Assembly: GCF_023715145.1 (NCBI RefSeq)
Contig: NZ_JAMBNP010000006.1
Location: 1 to 64,000 of the forward strand
Source of the DNA: Paenibacillus glycanilyticus
GTDB lineage: Bacteria; Bacillota; Bacilli; Paenibacillales; Paenibacillaceae
Reading direction: 5' to 3'
DNA length: 64,000 nucleotides
Under the pieces are notes generated by a model. The model was given only the letters and a program-made list of their open reading frames with translations. It had not been told where the DNA came from and did no database searches. This document shows, in pieces, positions 36,800 through 44,511 of the stretch (position 1 is its first letter; the number at the start of each line of letters is the position of its first letter). The position numbers were made by a program, and so were the translations under genes.

Positions 36800-36954
36800 G
36801 CTTCCATTCCTCCCTCAGCTTCTCTGCCCTCCAGCGAGAAGCGCAACTTGAATTCTCCTTCCGCCATCGGAGACGCCAGCTTCAGCAAGATCCGGTGAAC
36901 CTCCAGCCCCCAATTGTCCCGCAGCCGCCCATCGCTCAGATCGACGCGGCTATC
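36796..36954 (-). pseudogene. C-terminal remnant of a heparinase II/III-type lyase
   Basis: A 52-codon open stretch ends in a TGA that overlaps the GH88 start. Its product contains DGRLRDNWGLEVHRILL, which lines up with DSRLRRNWGDRMYRIVL at the C-terminus of the lyase at 19718, and both proteins end within about 25 residues of that motif. It has no start codon of its own and is cut by a TAG at 36955, where similarity stops. The hand alignment was not tested statistically. Confidence 0.6.
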
Positions 36955-37071
36955 CTAATTTCTCTGGCTTTGCCGTATTCGTATTTATTATAAAATCGCT
37001 GAACGGCCGCACCTATAGTAATCTTTATGGAATCGCTGTCTTTTCATATCCTTTTAACGGGCTTTTAAACA

Positions 37072-37136
37072 AACGCGGGCTTGCGTATTCCCGGAAGATA
37101 ACCTCCCGATAATCGCAAGCCCGCGTTCGTTTTTTT
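37072..37136. terminator. Strong terminator after the GH36-like gene
   Basis: Arms AACGCGGGCTTGCG and CGCAAGCCCGCGTT pair perfectly around a 28-base loop. The plus strand continues CGTTTTTTT and the minus strand GTTTG, so it is strongest in the plus direction but lies 78 bases past the stop of the minus-strand gene at 37214. Likely bidirectional. Confidence 0.75.
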
Positions 37137-37213
37137 AGTGAATCTTATCCTTTACGACCTGATCGAACAAAGCCCTTCGTTGAACCATGCCGTCGGGATC
37201 CCTTGCTCCAGCT

Positions 37214-38824
37214 TCACAGCCACCAGCCGTTGTCTTTCTCATCCAACGTTTCCCCTGTAACCTGGTTCCAAGCGAATGTCGTCTCTTCTCCGTTCAGCAG
37301 CCAGCGGCTCGGACATGTCGTGTGCAGCCAATCGAGCGGTTCCGCCGCCGGCCGTTCGACTGCCGCCAGCTCGAACGACCGCCGAAGCTCGGCCACCTGC
37401 TCCTTCGTCAAGACGGACGGATCCGCCGAGACGAACAGCGGCGTGCCGCTGCCAGCCAGCAAGCGAAGCCATTCGCGATTCAGCTTCCATGGCACGTCTG
37501 CCGTGAGACCGACGCAATCCGCGTCATGGCTGAAAAACGTTCCGTGCTGCGGCATTCGGAAGCCGAGCGTATTGACGCCCATATAGCGCGTCCTCTCCCA
37601 CCACTTGCCGCTCGTATCGTCACCGGTCCGCTGAATCGAGAATAAGCCCGCTGCCAGATGGCCAAGCGTATTGCAGCCGATCACGTCTGCCTCACCAGCG
37701 GCTTCCGCAATCGCCTTGTACAGCTCCAACGTGATCTCCGCGGTCGTCCTCGATCGGTCACGGAACGGGTGCGAAAGCCCGTTTGGCCTGGAACGCATCG
37801 TGAATCCCCATTGGCCAAGCAGGTCGTACGTCGTAAAATCGTGCTTCAACAGTTCGAAGCCCCATCCAACCATCGTGCGGACCGCCTCACGGATCGATTC
37901 GAGCGCTCCGGGAACGGTCGGGTCGAGTACATGGCCGCCGCTCGACGAATAGCGAATCCATTCTGCCGGCACCTCCTCCGCTGTCAGAAGAGGCCTGCAC
38001 CAAAGTCCGGGCTTGACGCCAATCTCCTTCATCACCCGTGCCAGCCGCCCCATATCCGGGAACTTGCCGTTACCCGTCCAAGGACCGCCATTGCAGGCTC
38101 CCCCTCCGCTTTTCGACTGCCAGCCGTCATCGATGACCATATAGGGTCGATTCCCTGCGTTCTCGGACAACGAAGACATGAATCTCGAATCCTCGAGAAT
38201 ATCCCGGTGCGAGCTGTTGCCATAGGCGTAATACCAGTTATTTCCGCCATAGACCGGCTGCTTCGGCATTCGGGGACGGTCGCATAAAAGCGAGCAGAAC
38301 CGTCGCGCCGCCACAATAGGCCGTTCTCCCTCCGTTCCCGGATCCGTGACGATCTCGGCGATTGGCAGTATGCGATTGCCGAGGCGAACGCCTTCGCTGC
38401 CGCAGGAGACGTCGGCAGTCAACGTCAGACCATCGGAATCAAGCTGCCAGAAGCAGAACGCTCCCGCTCCCGTTTTCACCCCGCAGCCTGCCGTCCGGAC
38501 ACCGTCATGAGCCAGGAAATACCAAGGCAGGACCCTTTCGGGCACCAGCCCCCGCCATTCCAAATCGCCGTATGCCCGCTCCCAATGATCCCCCAGAACG
38601 AGCCAATTCCCTTCGACCCGCTCGTCCCACCGGAGCTTGACGGCTCTCGGCGCAGCCGCCGGCGCCTCCAAAGTCACCGCTATGAGGCCATCATCATTCG
38701 TCAGACGAACTGTAACCCCTTCGGACTCCCATGTTCCGGGCTGAACCTGCGTCAGCGCCCGCCATCCGCCGTTCAGACGAACGAACGCGGCGGAAGGGCT
38801 CTCCATTCTTTTAAACAACTTCAC
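37214..38824 (-). CDS. GH36/GH27-like alpha-galactosidase (clan GH-D)
   Basis: Cytoplasmic protein of 536 residues: N-terminal beta domain to about residue 190, then a TIM barrel with YMVIDDGWQ, KPGLWCRPL, ELLKHDFTTYD (nucleophile Asp of GH27/GH36) and IGCNTLGHLAAG; GDDTSGKWWERTRYMGV is near the expected acid/base region (Asp). A GTG at 38824 with AAGGAGG eight bases upstream is the likely start. It is transcribed away from an AraC regulator gene, which probably controls it. It removes an alpha-linked sugar, most likely galactose. Confidence 0.8.
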   Translation of the reverse strand: MKLFKRMESPSAAFVRLNGGWRALTQVQPGTWESEGVTVRLTNDDGLIAVTLEAPAAAPRAVKLRWDERVEGNWLVLGDHWERAYGDLEWRGLVPERVLPWYFLAHDGVRTAGCGVKTGAGAFCFWQLDSDGLTLTADVSCGSEGVRLGNRILPIAEIVTDPGTEGERPIVAARRFCSLLCDRPRMPKQPVYGGNNWYYAYGNSSHRDILEDSRFMSSLSENAGNRPYMVIDDGWQSKSGGGACNGGPWTGNGKFPDMGRLARVMKEIGVKPGLWCRPLLTAEEVPAEWIRYSSSGGHVLDPTVPGALESIREAVRTMVGWGFELLKHDFTTYDLLGQWGFTMRSRPNGLSHPFRDRSRTTAEITLELYKAIAEAAGEADVIGCNTLGHLAAGLFSIQRTGDDTSGKWWERTRYMGVNTLGFRMPQHGTFFSHDADCVGLTADVPWKLNREWLRLLAGSGTPLFVSADPSVLTKEQVAELRRSFELAAVERPAAEPLDWLHTTCPSRWLLNGEETTFAWNQVTGETLDEKDNGWWL

Positions 38825-38991
38825 GGCCTTGGCCTCCTTCAAATATTGCGCAACTGCTCGCAATAGCGAATAATAGTAACGTATCCCAAAAGTATAAACG
38901 GCTATGGCAACAGTGGTTAGGGCGAAAAGGGTCCGATCGGGGAGGAACGTTAACCAACTGGGACATCATTCGGATCGAAGGAGGCATTGCA

Positions 38992-39885
38992 GTGGCAGAT
39001 CACCATTGGGAGGACTACGCGTCTTATCCAAACAGCAAATCGGAAGCGTACCTATACGGCGCCCACTCCGCCGCCGTCCCTGCGGGCTGGGCTTGCGGAA
39101 GGCACCTGCATCACCTCATGTTCGAGCTCAACCTCGTTATCGAAGGGACACAGCTGGCCGAAGTCAGCGGAATCCCCTACCGCCAGGAAGCGGGAGACCT
39201 CCTTCTCGTGCCCCCGATGCGACTGCACTCGTTCCGATCCGAAGCACCACTCCGCTATTTCGTCCTTCATGTGCAGATCGACGACCCTGCCTTCCTGCAA
39301 AGGTTGGCCGAATCCGGCCTGCTGCTCGTTGATCGCGGCCACCCGTTGAACCGCAAGCTGGTCGCAGCCGTGCAGGCCCTCCGGGAGCGCATGGCGCAGG
39401 GGGCCTCCCGAATCAAGCTCTATCGATCGCTGTACGAGATGCTCGATCTGCTAGAGAGCGAGCTCAACCGCATCTTGCCGGTACCAGGCGCTTCGGAGGA
39501 AAACCTTTCCCTTCCCGCTCAAATCGCGAGGGAGATCGAAGCGTTCGTCGCCGTCCAAGGGGACGAGGACCGGGAGAAAGAAGAGAATTGGATGGAATCG
39601 ATCGCGCGCCGGCTCGGCTACAGCCGAAGGCATTGCTACCGGGCATTCATGGGCACGTTCCGGATGTCTCCGCGCGATTACTTGTTCGTGCTGCGTCAGC
39701 AAGAAGCGATGCACCTTCTTCTCAGTGGTGGGGATTCCCTGGAGCGAATCGCCCTCCGTATCGGTTACGATAATGTTCAGAGCTTCATCCGGCAGTTCTC
39801 CAAGTGGACGGGGACGACTCCCGGCCAGTTCCGCAAACAGAAGCGGGACGAGCTTGTCTATTTGACGCGTTTGGAAGTCCGTTAG
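38992..39885 (+). CDS. AraC-family transcriptional regulator with cupin sensor domain
   Basis: Regulator of 297 residues. The N-terminal cupin-like domain (about 25-110: HHLMFELNLVIEG, GDLLLVPPMRLHSF) binds an effector, and the C-terminal part (about 195-290) has two helix-turn-helix motifs, the second ERIALRIGYDNVQSFIRQFSKW. Starts with GTG at 38992 behind AAGGAGG. Divergent to the GH36-like gene across 167 bases, so it likely regulates that gene and possibly the remaining catabolic genes. Confidence 0.88.
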   Translation: MADHHWEDYASYPNSKSEAYLYGAHSAAVPAGWACGRHLHHLMFELNLVIEGTQLAEVSGIPYRQEAGDLLLVPPMRLHSFRSEAPLRYFVLHVQIDDPAFLQRLAESGLLLVDRGHPLNRKLVAAVQALRERMAQGASRIKLYRSLYEMLDLLESELNRILPVPGASEENLSLPAQIAREIEAFVAVQGDEDREKEENWMESIARRLGYSRRHCYRAFMGTFRMSPRDYLFVLRQQEAMHLLLSGGDSLERIALRIGYDNVQSFIRQFSKWTGTTPGQFRKQKRDELVYLTRLEVR

Positions 39886-39924
39886 AATAACAGATGCGAT
39901 TTGCAAAAATAATAACCGCCTTAT

Positions 39925-40044
39925 ATGTCCGCGTATAAGCAAATTAATATGCAGCACTTAACGTGCTACGTCATTCGCGAGAAAGGCGAAGTGTATAACG
40001 CCCGGAAGTCGTTCTCCCGCAAGCGGGAAAGCGTTGTAGGGTAA
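39925..40044 (+). pseudogene. 3' remnant of the yhbH-like gene (direct repeat of 8173-8292)
   Basis: These 120 bases match the last 40 codons of the yhbH-like gene including the stop, with 11 differences by hand count and a 36-base identical block. The frame is intact but has changes at usually conserved positions (for example Leu to Arg and Phe to Ser). The sequence upstream of 39925 has no similarity to the gene, so this is a displaced fragment. It may mark the far end of an inserted island. Confidence 0.88.
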
Positions 40045-40046
40045 AA

Positions 40047-40084
40047 AGGAAACCGGTCGTCCAGGGGACGGCCGGTTTTCTCAT
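40047..40084. terminator. Terminator after the yhbH remnant
   Basis: Stem AAACCGGTCGTCC / GGACGGCCGGTTT (one wobble) with an AGG loop, followed by TTCTC on the plus strand and preceded by A residues. It does not resemble the hairpin after the intact yhbH-like gene. Confidence 0.75.
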
Positions 40085-40317
40085 TTATGTACTCCTCGCT
40101 TTAAAGTATAAAGATAAATCATCCAAACCAAACAAAGGATAATCTGCGCACTCACCGTTCCTAGGGTAGGTTTAATTAAGTGAGACGCTACCAGGAAGAT
40201 TAAGAATAAAACACAATAAACCGTTACTGAAATCTTCCTTTTATTCTGCAATCCCTTGATGATCAACAATATAGCCAAAATCAACAAACACCCTTCTGGT
40301 GGTGAGTGAGCCGCCAT
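40081..40317 (-). CDS. Small hydrophobic protein, possibly the 3' part of a frameshifted gene
   Basis: A 78-codon frame with about three membrane segments (near residues 11-22, 31-45 and 56-72). No good ribosome site precedes its ATG. Upstream in another frame (to about 40470) lies a further hydrophobic stretch, FFLILICLLLYPIYG, followed by a charged segment, so this could be the rear of a four-helix protein broken by a frameshift. Not recognised. Confidence 0.4.
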   Translation of the reverse strand: MAAHSPPEGCLLILAILLIIKGLQNKRKISVTVYCVLFLIFLVASHLIKPTLGTVSAQIILCLVWMIYLYTLKRGVHK

Positions 40318-40416
40318 TCATTGTACTCATCTGTTCTTCTTCCTTACGCAAAATAAAGCATTTCGTTTGCATTGGTTTTCGACCATAAATAGGATACAAA
40401 AGCAGACAAATCAAAA

Positions 40417-40757
40417 TCAAGAAAAAGACAATCCCCGCAAGCTCAACATAAAGCTTCTCCCCCTGCTAAACAATAAGTAAGGGCTAAATATTAAAATTCT
40501 TCTCACTATTGTAGGACAAATGTTTATCCATAAATTCGTTTCGTCGTAGCCAATTACGGTGCCGCGAACGCTGACTTCGACAGAAATATTAACCTTGGGC
40601 GCTAGTTTTTTGCACAGCCAATAATCCGCAAGGGCAATAGCTTCTTCATTATTGCTAGCCCTTAACCAGAAGATTTTATTTCAATTTGCCGTAAAGCAGT
40701 ATTGGTCGTTTCGTCAACCTCGAAATATGCAAACCAATCATCATAAAAATAGATCAT
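40417..40757 (-). pseudogene. Frameshifted hypothetical gene
   Basis: An ATG at 40757 with GGGGAG upstream starts MIYFYDDWFAYFEVDE and runs about 31 codons to a TAA. Insertion of one T there would continue into NNEEAIALADYW and VEVSVRGTVIGYDET, an open frame to 40417. This reads as one small soluble protein of about 113 residues with a single-base deletion. Not recognised. Confidence 0.55.
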
Positions 40758-40784
40758 CTTTTCTCCCCATAGTTATTGGCATCT

Positions 40785-41114
40785 TCAAACTTTTTCTTCG
40801 CTCACCCTATTATTTTCCGGAAATTCCTCTGCAAGCGGCTCTCTGACTAATTGCTTCATCTTCACTTTGCAGACCCCTTGCTTTTTATAATTTTTAATAG
40901 CCTCATTTAGGGATAGTTTATTTGCCCCAATGCTTATATGAGGCCTTTCATGCGCTGCAAGATCATATTGCCAAAAGCAAACCTCGCAAATATCTACGAT
41001 GACTTCATCATCGCTACATATCGTAAAGTAACCGCAGCAAGGACATTGAACATTGCCTAAGGTCGATCTTACAATTTCAGCATGAACCCGTTTCTGTTTA
41101 TCTTTCCAATTCAT
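40785..41114 (-). CDS. CPCC-type cysteine-rich protein
   Basis: Small protein of 109 residues with a zinc-ribbon-like core: CPCCGYFTI near residue 24 and DICEVCFWQYD near 41, the signature of the Cys-rich CPCC family (PF14206). The middle holds GANKLSLNEAIKNYK, also usual in this family. Members are often found beside toxin-immunity or accessory genes; the function is unknown. The ribosome site is weak. Confidence 0.75.
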   Translation of the reverse strand: MNWKDKQKRVHAEIVRSTLGNVQCPCCGYFTICSDDEVIVDICEVCFWQYDLAAHERPHISIGANKLSLNEAIKNYKKQGVCKVKMKQLVREPLAEEFPENNRVSEEKV

Positions 41115-41256
41115 ATTTCCAAAAATGATTCCCAGTATAGCGCCGGCAAAACAGTCGTAGTAGTCAAACTCTCTATGAAACCAGAAGTAGTTTAGTACTC
41201 AATCGCTTCCCTCCAGCTACTGCCTTAATAAAAACTTATAATAGAATCTAGCTGTC

Positions 41257-41466
41257 TTAGAAAGAGATGAATATAATAACTGAAATAGCAATCAACAAGC
41301 CTCCAGCCATTCTGAAGTATTTTACCGTTTTTTTCGACGGCATCATTTTCTCAAGATCCTTATTAGATGCGTTACTCTCAGAGTTATAACTAAACCGTCC
41401 CCACTTCCAAGCCGTAACAGGAAAACACAAATATAGCGCTCCAATAGCTAAAAAAACAAAGCCCAC
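41257..41466 (-). CDS. Small membrane protein with two membrane helices
   Basis: A 69-residue protein: helix at 3-20, a charged loop (SNASNKDLEKMMPSKKTVK), and a helix at 50-68. Starts at a GTG with GGAGGAGAGG upstream. The layout resembles DUF6199-like small proteins, but I am not certain of the family. Confidence 0.6.
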   Translation of the reverse strand: MGFVFLAIGALYLCFPVTAWKWGRFSYNSESNASNKDLEKMMPSKKTVKYFRMAGGLLIAISVIIFISF

Positions 41467-41548
41467 GGTATTCCCTCTCCTCCAAAAACTTTCCTGCTTT
41501 ACATACGTTTGACTACTTAAATGATTTCATTACCTTTAACAGATAAAT

Positions 41549-41582
41549 AAAAAAGATGACCCTTCAAGAGTCATCTTTTTCT
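41549..41582. terminator. Bidirectional terminator
   Basis: AAAAAGATGAC and GTCATCTTTTT flank a short loop (AGATGAC / GTCATCT paired), which gives a T-run in both directions. It separates the small membrane protein from the acetyltransferase pair. Confidence 0.8.
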
Positions 41583-41622
41583 ATTTACTTACCCTTTTAT
41601 CCTAGAAAAGCTGCCCCAGGCT

Positions 41623-42189
41623 CTATTCACCAGATTCTTCTTCAATGATCGAGAAAATTTGGTGATCCTCCCACACGCCATTGATTTTTACGCCTTTTCG
41701 CTCAATGCCTTCCTTTTGAAAACCAGCCTTCTCAAGAACTCGCATCGATCCCCCATTTCGAGGCATTGCTCCCGCTTCAATTCGATGTAATTTCAATTGT
41801 TGAAAAGCATATTCTACCGCTAGCTTAACAGCCTCTGTCGCGTAGCCTTTGCCACTATGCACTGCATCCAACGCATACCCAATTAAACACTTTTGCAACG
41901 GCCCTCTTTGAAGGTGGAACAACGTCACATCGCCAATTAAACGGTCATTCTCTCGCAGGAAGATACCAAAGTTGTATTTTTTGTCCTCTTCTCGTTCTTT
42001 GACCGCATCTTGAATAAATTGTTTTTTTGCAGCAAGCGTATAAAAATCATCAGGAAAAGCAGGTGAATATTTCTGGAATAATTCTTTATTTCTGATTTGA
42101 ATATCAAGTAAATCTTCAGCATCCTTCATTTCAAAAAAGCGAATATACACTTGATTGTCGGCTTGAATCAATGATATGCTTCCTTCCAT
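41623..42189 (-). CDS. GNAT acetyltransferase, RimJ/RimL type
   Basis: Protein of 188 residues in the RimJ/RimL branch, which transfers acetyl from acetyl-CoA to an amine, often a ribosomal protein N-terminus. Motif A is GYALDAVHSGKGYATEAV and later come HRIEAGAMPRNGGSMRVLEKAGF and KEGIERK. It starts 10 bases after the stop of the next acetyltransferase, without a good ribosome site, so it is probably translationally coupled. The substrate is unknown. Confidence 0.85.
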   Translation of the reverse strand: MEGSISLIQADNQVYIRFFEMKDAEDLLDIQIRNKELFQKYSPAFPDDFYTLAAKKQFIQDAVKEREEDKKYNFGIFLRENDRLIGDVTLFHLQRGPLQKCLIGYALDAVHSGKGYATEAVKLAVEYAFQQLKLHRIEAGAMPRNGGSMRVLEKAGFQKEGIERKGVKINGVWEDHQIFSIIEEESGE

Positions 42190-42199
42190 TATGGCTTTT

Positions 42200-42622
42200 C
42201 TATTCGAATACCGTAAACATGCCCGTCATTCCGGGAGAATGATCCTTAAATCCGAACTGCTCGTAGAATTTATCGTTGCCACGTGAGGCAAACAGACCTA
42301 CAAAAGCCAGACCGTTCTCATGGCGACGCTCTTTAATATAATCCAGCAGGCACTCTACAATAAGCTTGCCGAGACCATGCTTCTGATGCTCGGGTGCAAT
42401 CGCTACGTCCTGGATATAGAAATACATCGCCCCGTCGCCTACGATTCGCCCCATGCCAACAACCTCTCCGTTACTCTTAACAACAACGCCATGGAGTGAG
42501 CCGGCAAGCGATTGCTCGGACATCTCTATATGAATATTTCCCCAACCGACAGCTTCCCATAATGTCTTATGCTCCAATACCGTAGGGAAACGCTCGATAA
42601 TTTCATATTTGTTCACTGTCAT
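42200..42622 (-). CDS. GNAT family N-acetyltransferase
   Basis: Compact 140-residue GNAT protein; acetyl-CoA motif VAIAPEHQKHGLGKLIVECLLDY near residue 75 and FASRGNDKFYEQFGF near the end. ATG at 42622 is preferred because AAGGTGG lies five bases before it; an upstream ATG at 42637 exists. Two-gene unit with the RimL-type gene. The substrate is unknown. Confidence 0.85.
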   Translation of the reverse strand: MTVNKYEIIERFPTVLEHKTLWEAVGWGNIHIEMSEQSLAGSLHGVVVKSNGEVVGMGRIVGDGAMYFYIQDVAIAPEHQKHGLGKLIVECLLDYIKERRHENGLAFVGLFASRGNDKFYEQFGFKDHSPGMTGMFTVFE

Positions 42623-42773
42623 ATTGACCACCTTCATCCCAATGAATTGGTGGCTGTTTCACACAACCACCTGTTTTATGGTTGGATGCCGCGGTTATGC
42701 TCCATGTTGTTGTTCATCTCCTATCATAATTCCTATATGACACTTTACTGCAAAATTCAGTTGAAGAAAACCC

Positions 42774-44225
42774 TTAAGCGTCAATTCCGCGTTCCCTTTT
42801 CCATCGGTTGTCCATAACCGCCGATCCTCTTCCTTGAATCCAGCTATACGCCTGATAAGCCCCGTAACTCTGCAAAAGGATCAGAACAGGGACAAAATCC
42901 AGCCTGTAACGCGGTTGATTCTCGACCAGCAAATGAGCACCAACATAAAGTAACAACAGGATCAGGTACAATAATGCCTCGTTCCCCTTGCCCGATCGCC
43001 ATAAGGCTATCATACTCATAACGCCAAATGCGCTCATCAGCACATACATAGGCCCTTCCCATCTATGAAGGGATTGCTCCAGCTCCCATTGGTTTAATCC
43101 CTGCAAGCTCCAATAAGGAGAAGAATCCGAGGAACCCCACATGGTGACAAGCTTCCTGCCAAGAAGTGCTGTCAGCTCGGACTTGTCTTCGAGACGCTCT
43201 TTGATTTTGACAAGCTCTGCTTGATGGCGTTCTTCACCAACCTCAAACTGATTGGCGTAGTTCGCGTCCTCCTTATTCCAGGCGCCATTCGTTTCCGCAT
43301 TTAGTCCAACCATGAATTTCCAGTAATTATCGCCATCGGACAATGAATGCTGAGTGATACCGGAAGAGATTAGTGTAGTGCTGGCAAGCAGCTGCACCAA
43401 GTAATATACAACAATAACAATACCAAGCTTGCCTGCCGTAGCAGTTGCCTGCTTTTTAATAGAATCACGCCATGGCTGCCCTATCATCAGAAGAACAAAC
43501 AAGGAAGCACCTGCCAAATAGACAATCCCGATTGGACGCATAAGATGACCAAGCCCCATCGCTAACCCGGCGAGCGGCCAATAAATAATCGAGTCTTTAC
43601 CCCTAATCAGAAATAGACATCCTATCAAAAATAAAAACACCGATAAATGCTGGTTCGTTAATACGGAACACATGATGATATTCGGTACATAGAAGAGATA
43701 CACTAGCGCGGCGATTCTGCCACAGCTTTCATGAAATACCTTCGAGGCAGAAAGATATAGCACAACCGCCGTCCCGATACTGATCAGGACATTTATCATT
43801 TTTAAGAAGATCAGATGATTGCCGAAGACTTTAATAACCCCAGCCTCATACATCGTAAAGCCAAGCTGATAAGGAAAGCTCGTATAGTAGGGCGTATCGC
43901 TAAAAGCAAAGCTTCCCGATGCCGCCTCTTTGGCAGCATTGTACATAAACAGAAAATCCGATTCCGGCAATGCCGGATTCCATAGAATCCAAGTCACCCG
44001 GCAACCCAACCCGAGCGAGAGAAACACGAGCAGGAACATTTTACGGCTTAAGCGTGTGATAGCCCAATGGACGACAAACAAAGTGACAACTACCGTTGCA
44101 GCGAGTGCAGCGATCATTGTCCAAGGAGAATCATAGATACTCCAGATATTTGCGAAAGAAGAAATAAAGATGGTCAGAAAAAATAGTCCGCCGGCTGCAG
44201 AAAAAATACGTGTGCGAAAAGTCAT
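42774..44225 (-). CDS. Multispanning membrane glycosyltransferase, GT39/ArnT-like
   Basis: Protein of 483 residues with about ten membrane segments. The first extracellular loop has PALPESDFLFMYNAAKE, where the Asp fits the catalytic position of PMT/ArnT-type GT-C glycosyltransferases, which use lipid-linked sugar donors at the outer membrane face. A soluble loop follows (about 300-390). AGGAG precedes the ATG at 44225. It stands alone; the acceptor is unknown. Confidence 0.72.
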   Translation of the reverse strand: MTFRTRIFSAAGGLFFLTIFISSFANIWSIYDSPWTMIAALAATVVVTLFVVHWAITRLSRKMFLLVFLSLGLGCRVTWILWNPALPESDFLFMYNAAKEAASGSFAFSDTPYYTSFPYQLGFTMYEAGVIKVFGNHLIFLKMINVLISIGTAVVLYLSASKVFHESCGRIAALVYLFYVPNIIMCSVLTNQHLSVFLFLIGCLFLIRGKDSIIYWPLAGLAMGLGHLMRPIGIVYLAGASLFVLLMIGQPWRDSIKKQATATAGKLGIVIVVYYLVQLLASTTLISSGITQHSLSDGDNYWKFMVGLNAETNGAWNKEDANYANQFEVGEERHQAELVKIKERLEDKSELTALLGRKLVTMWGSSDSSPYWSLQGLNQWELEQSLHRWEGPMYVLMSAFGVMSMIALWRSGKGNEALLYLILLLLYVGAHLLVENQPRYRLDFVPVLILLQSYGAYQAYSWIQGRGSAVMDNRWKRERGIDA

Positions 44226-44511
44226 AGCTGCTCCTATCCCTATTATGTCATCCAGCTATGTTACCATAATTTTCTTCCTATGAGTATGATTGCATGGAAC
44301 TACTTTCATTAGGATATACCTGAGAGCCCTTTTTAGAAAAGCTTTGTCAATTTCCCGGGGAATTTATCGAAGCATGGAGCTGAAATTTTCATTCCGCCCA
44401 GTAATTCGTTTGCCCATACCCTCATCAATGCTCCCTCATACGCTATACGGTACCTGCCTAAATGTTTGAACTGCATGTAAGATAACCATTAACTCATAGG
44501 GAGCTGGATAC
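44226..44511. other. Divergent spacer
   Basis: Gene-free stretch between the GT39-like gene and the FAD oxidoreductase gene, which point away from each other. Both promoters should lie here; I see no clear elements. Confidence 0.4.
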
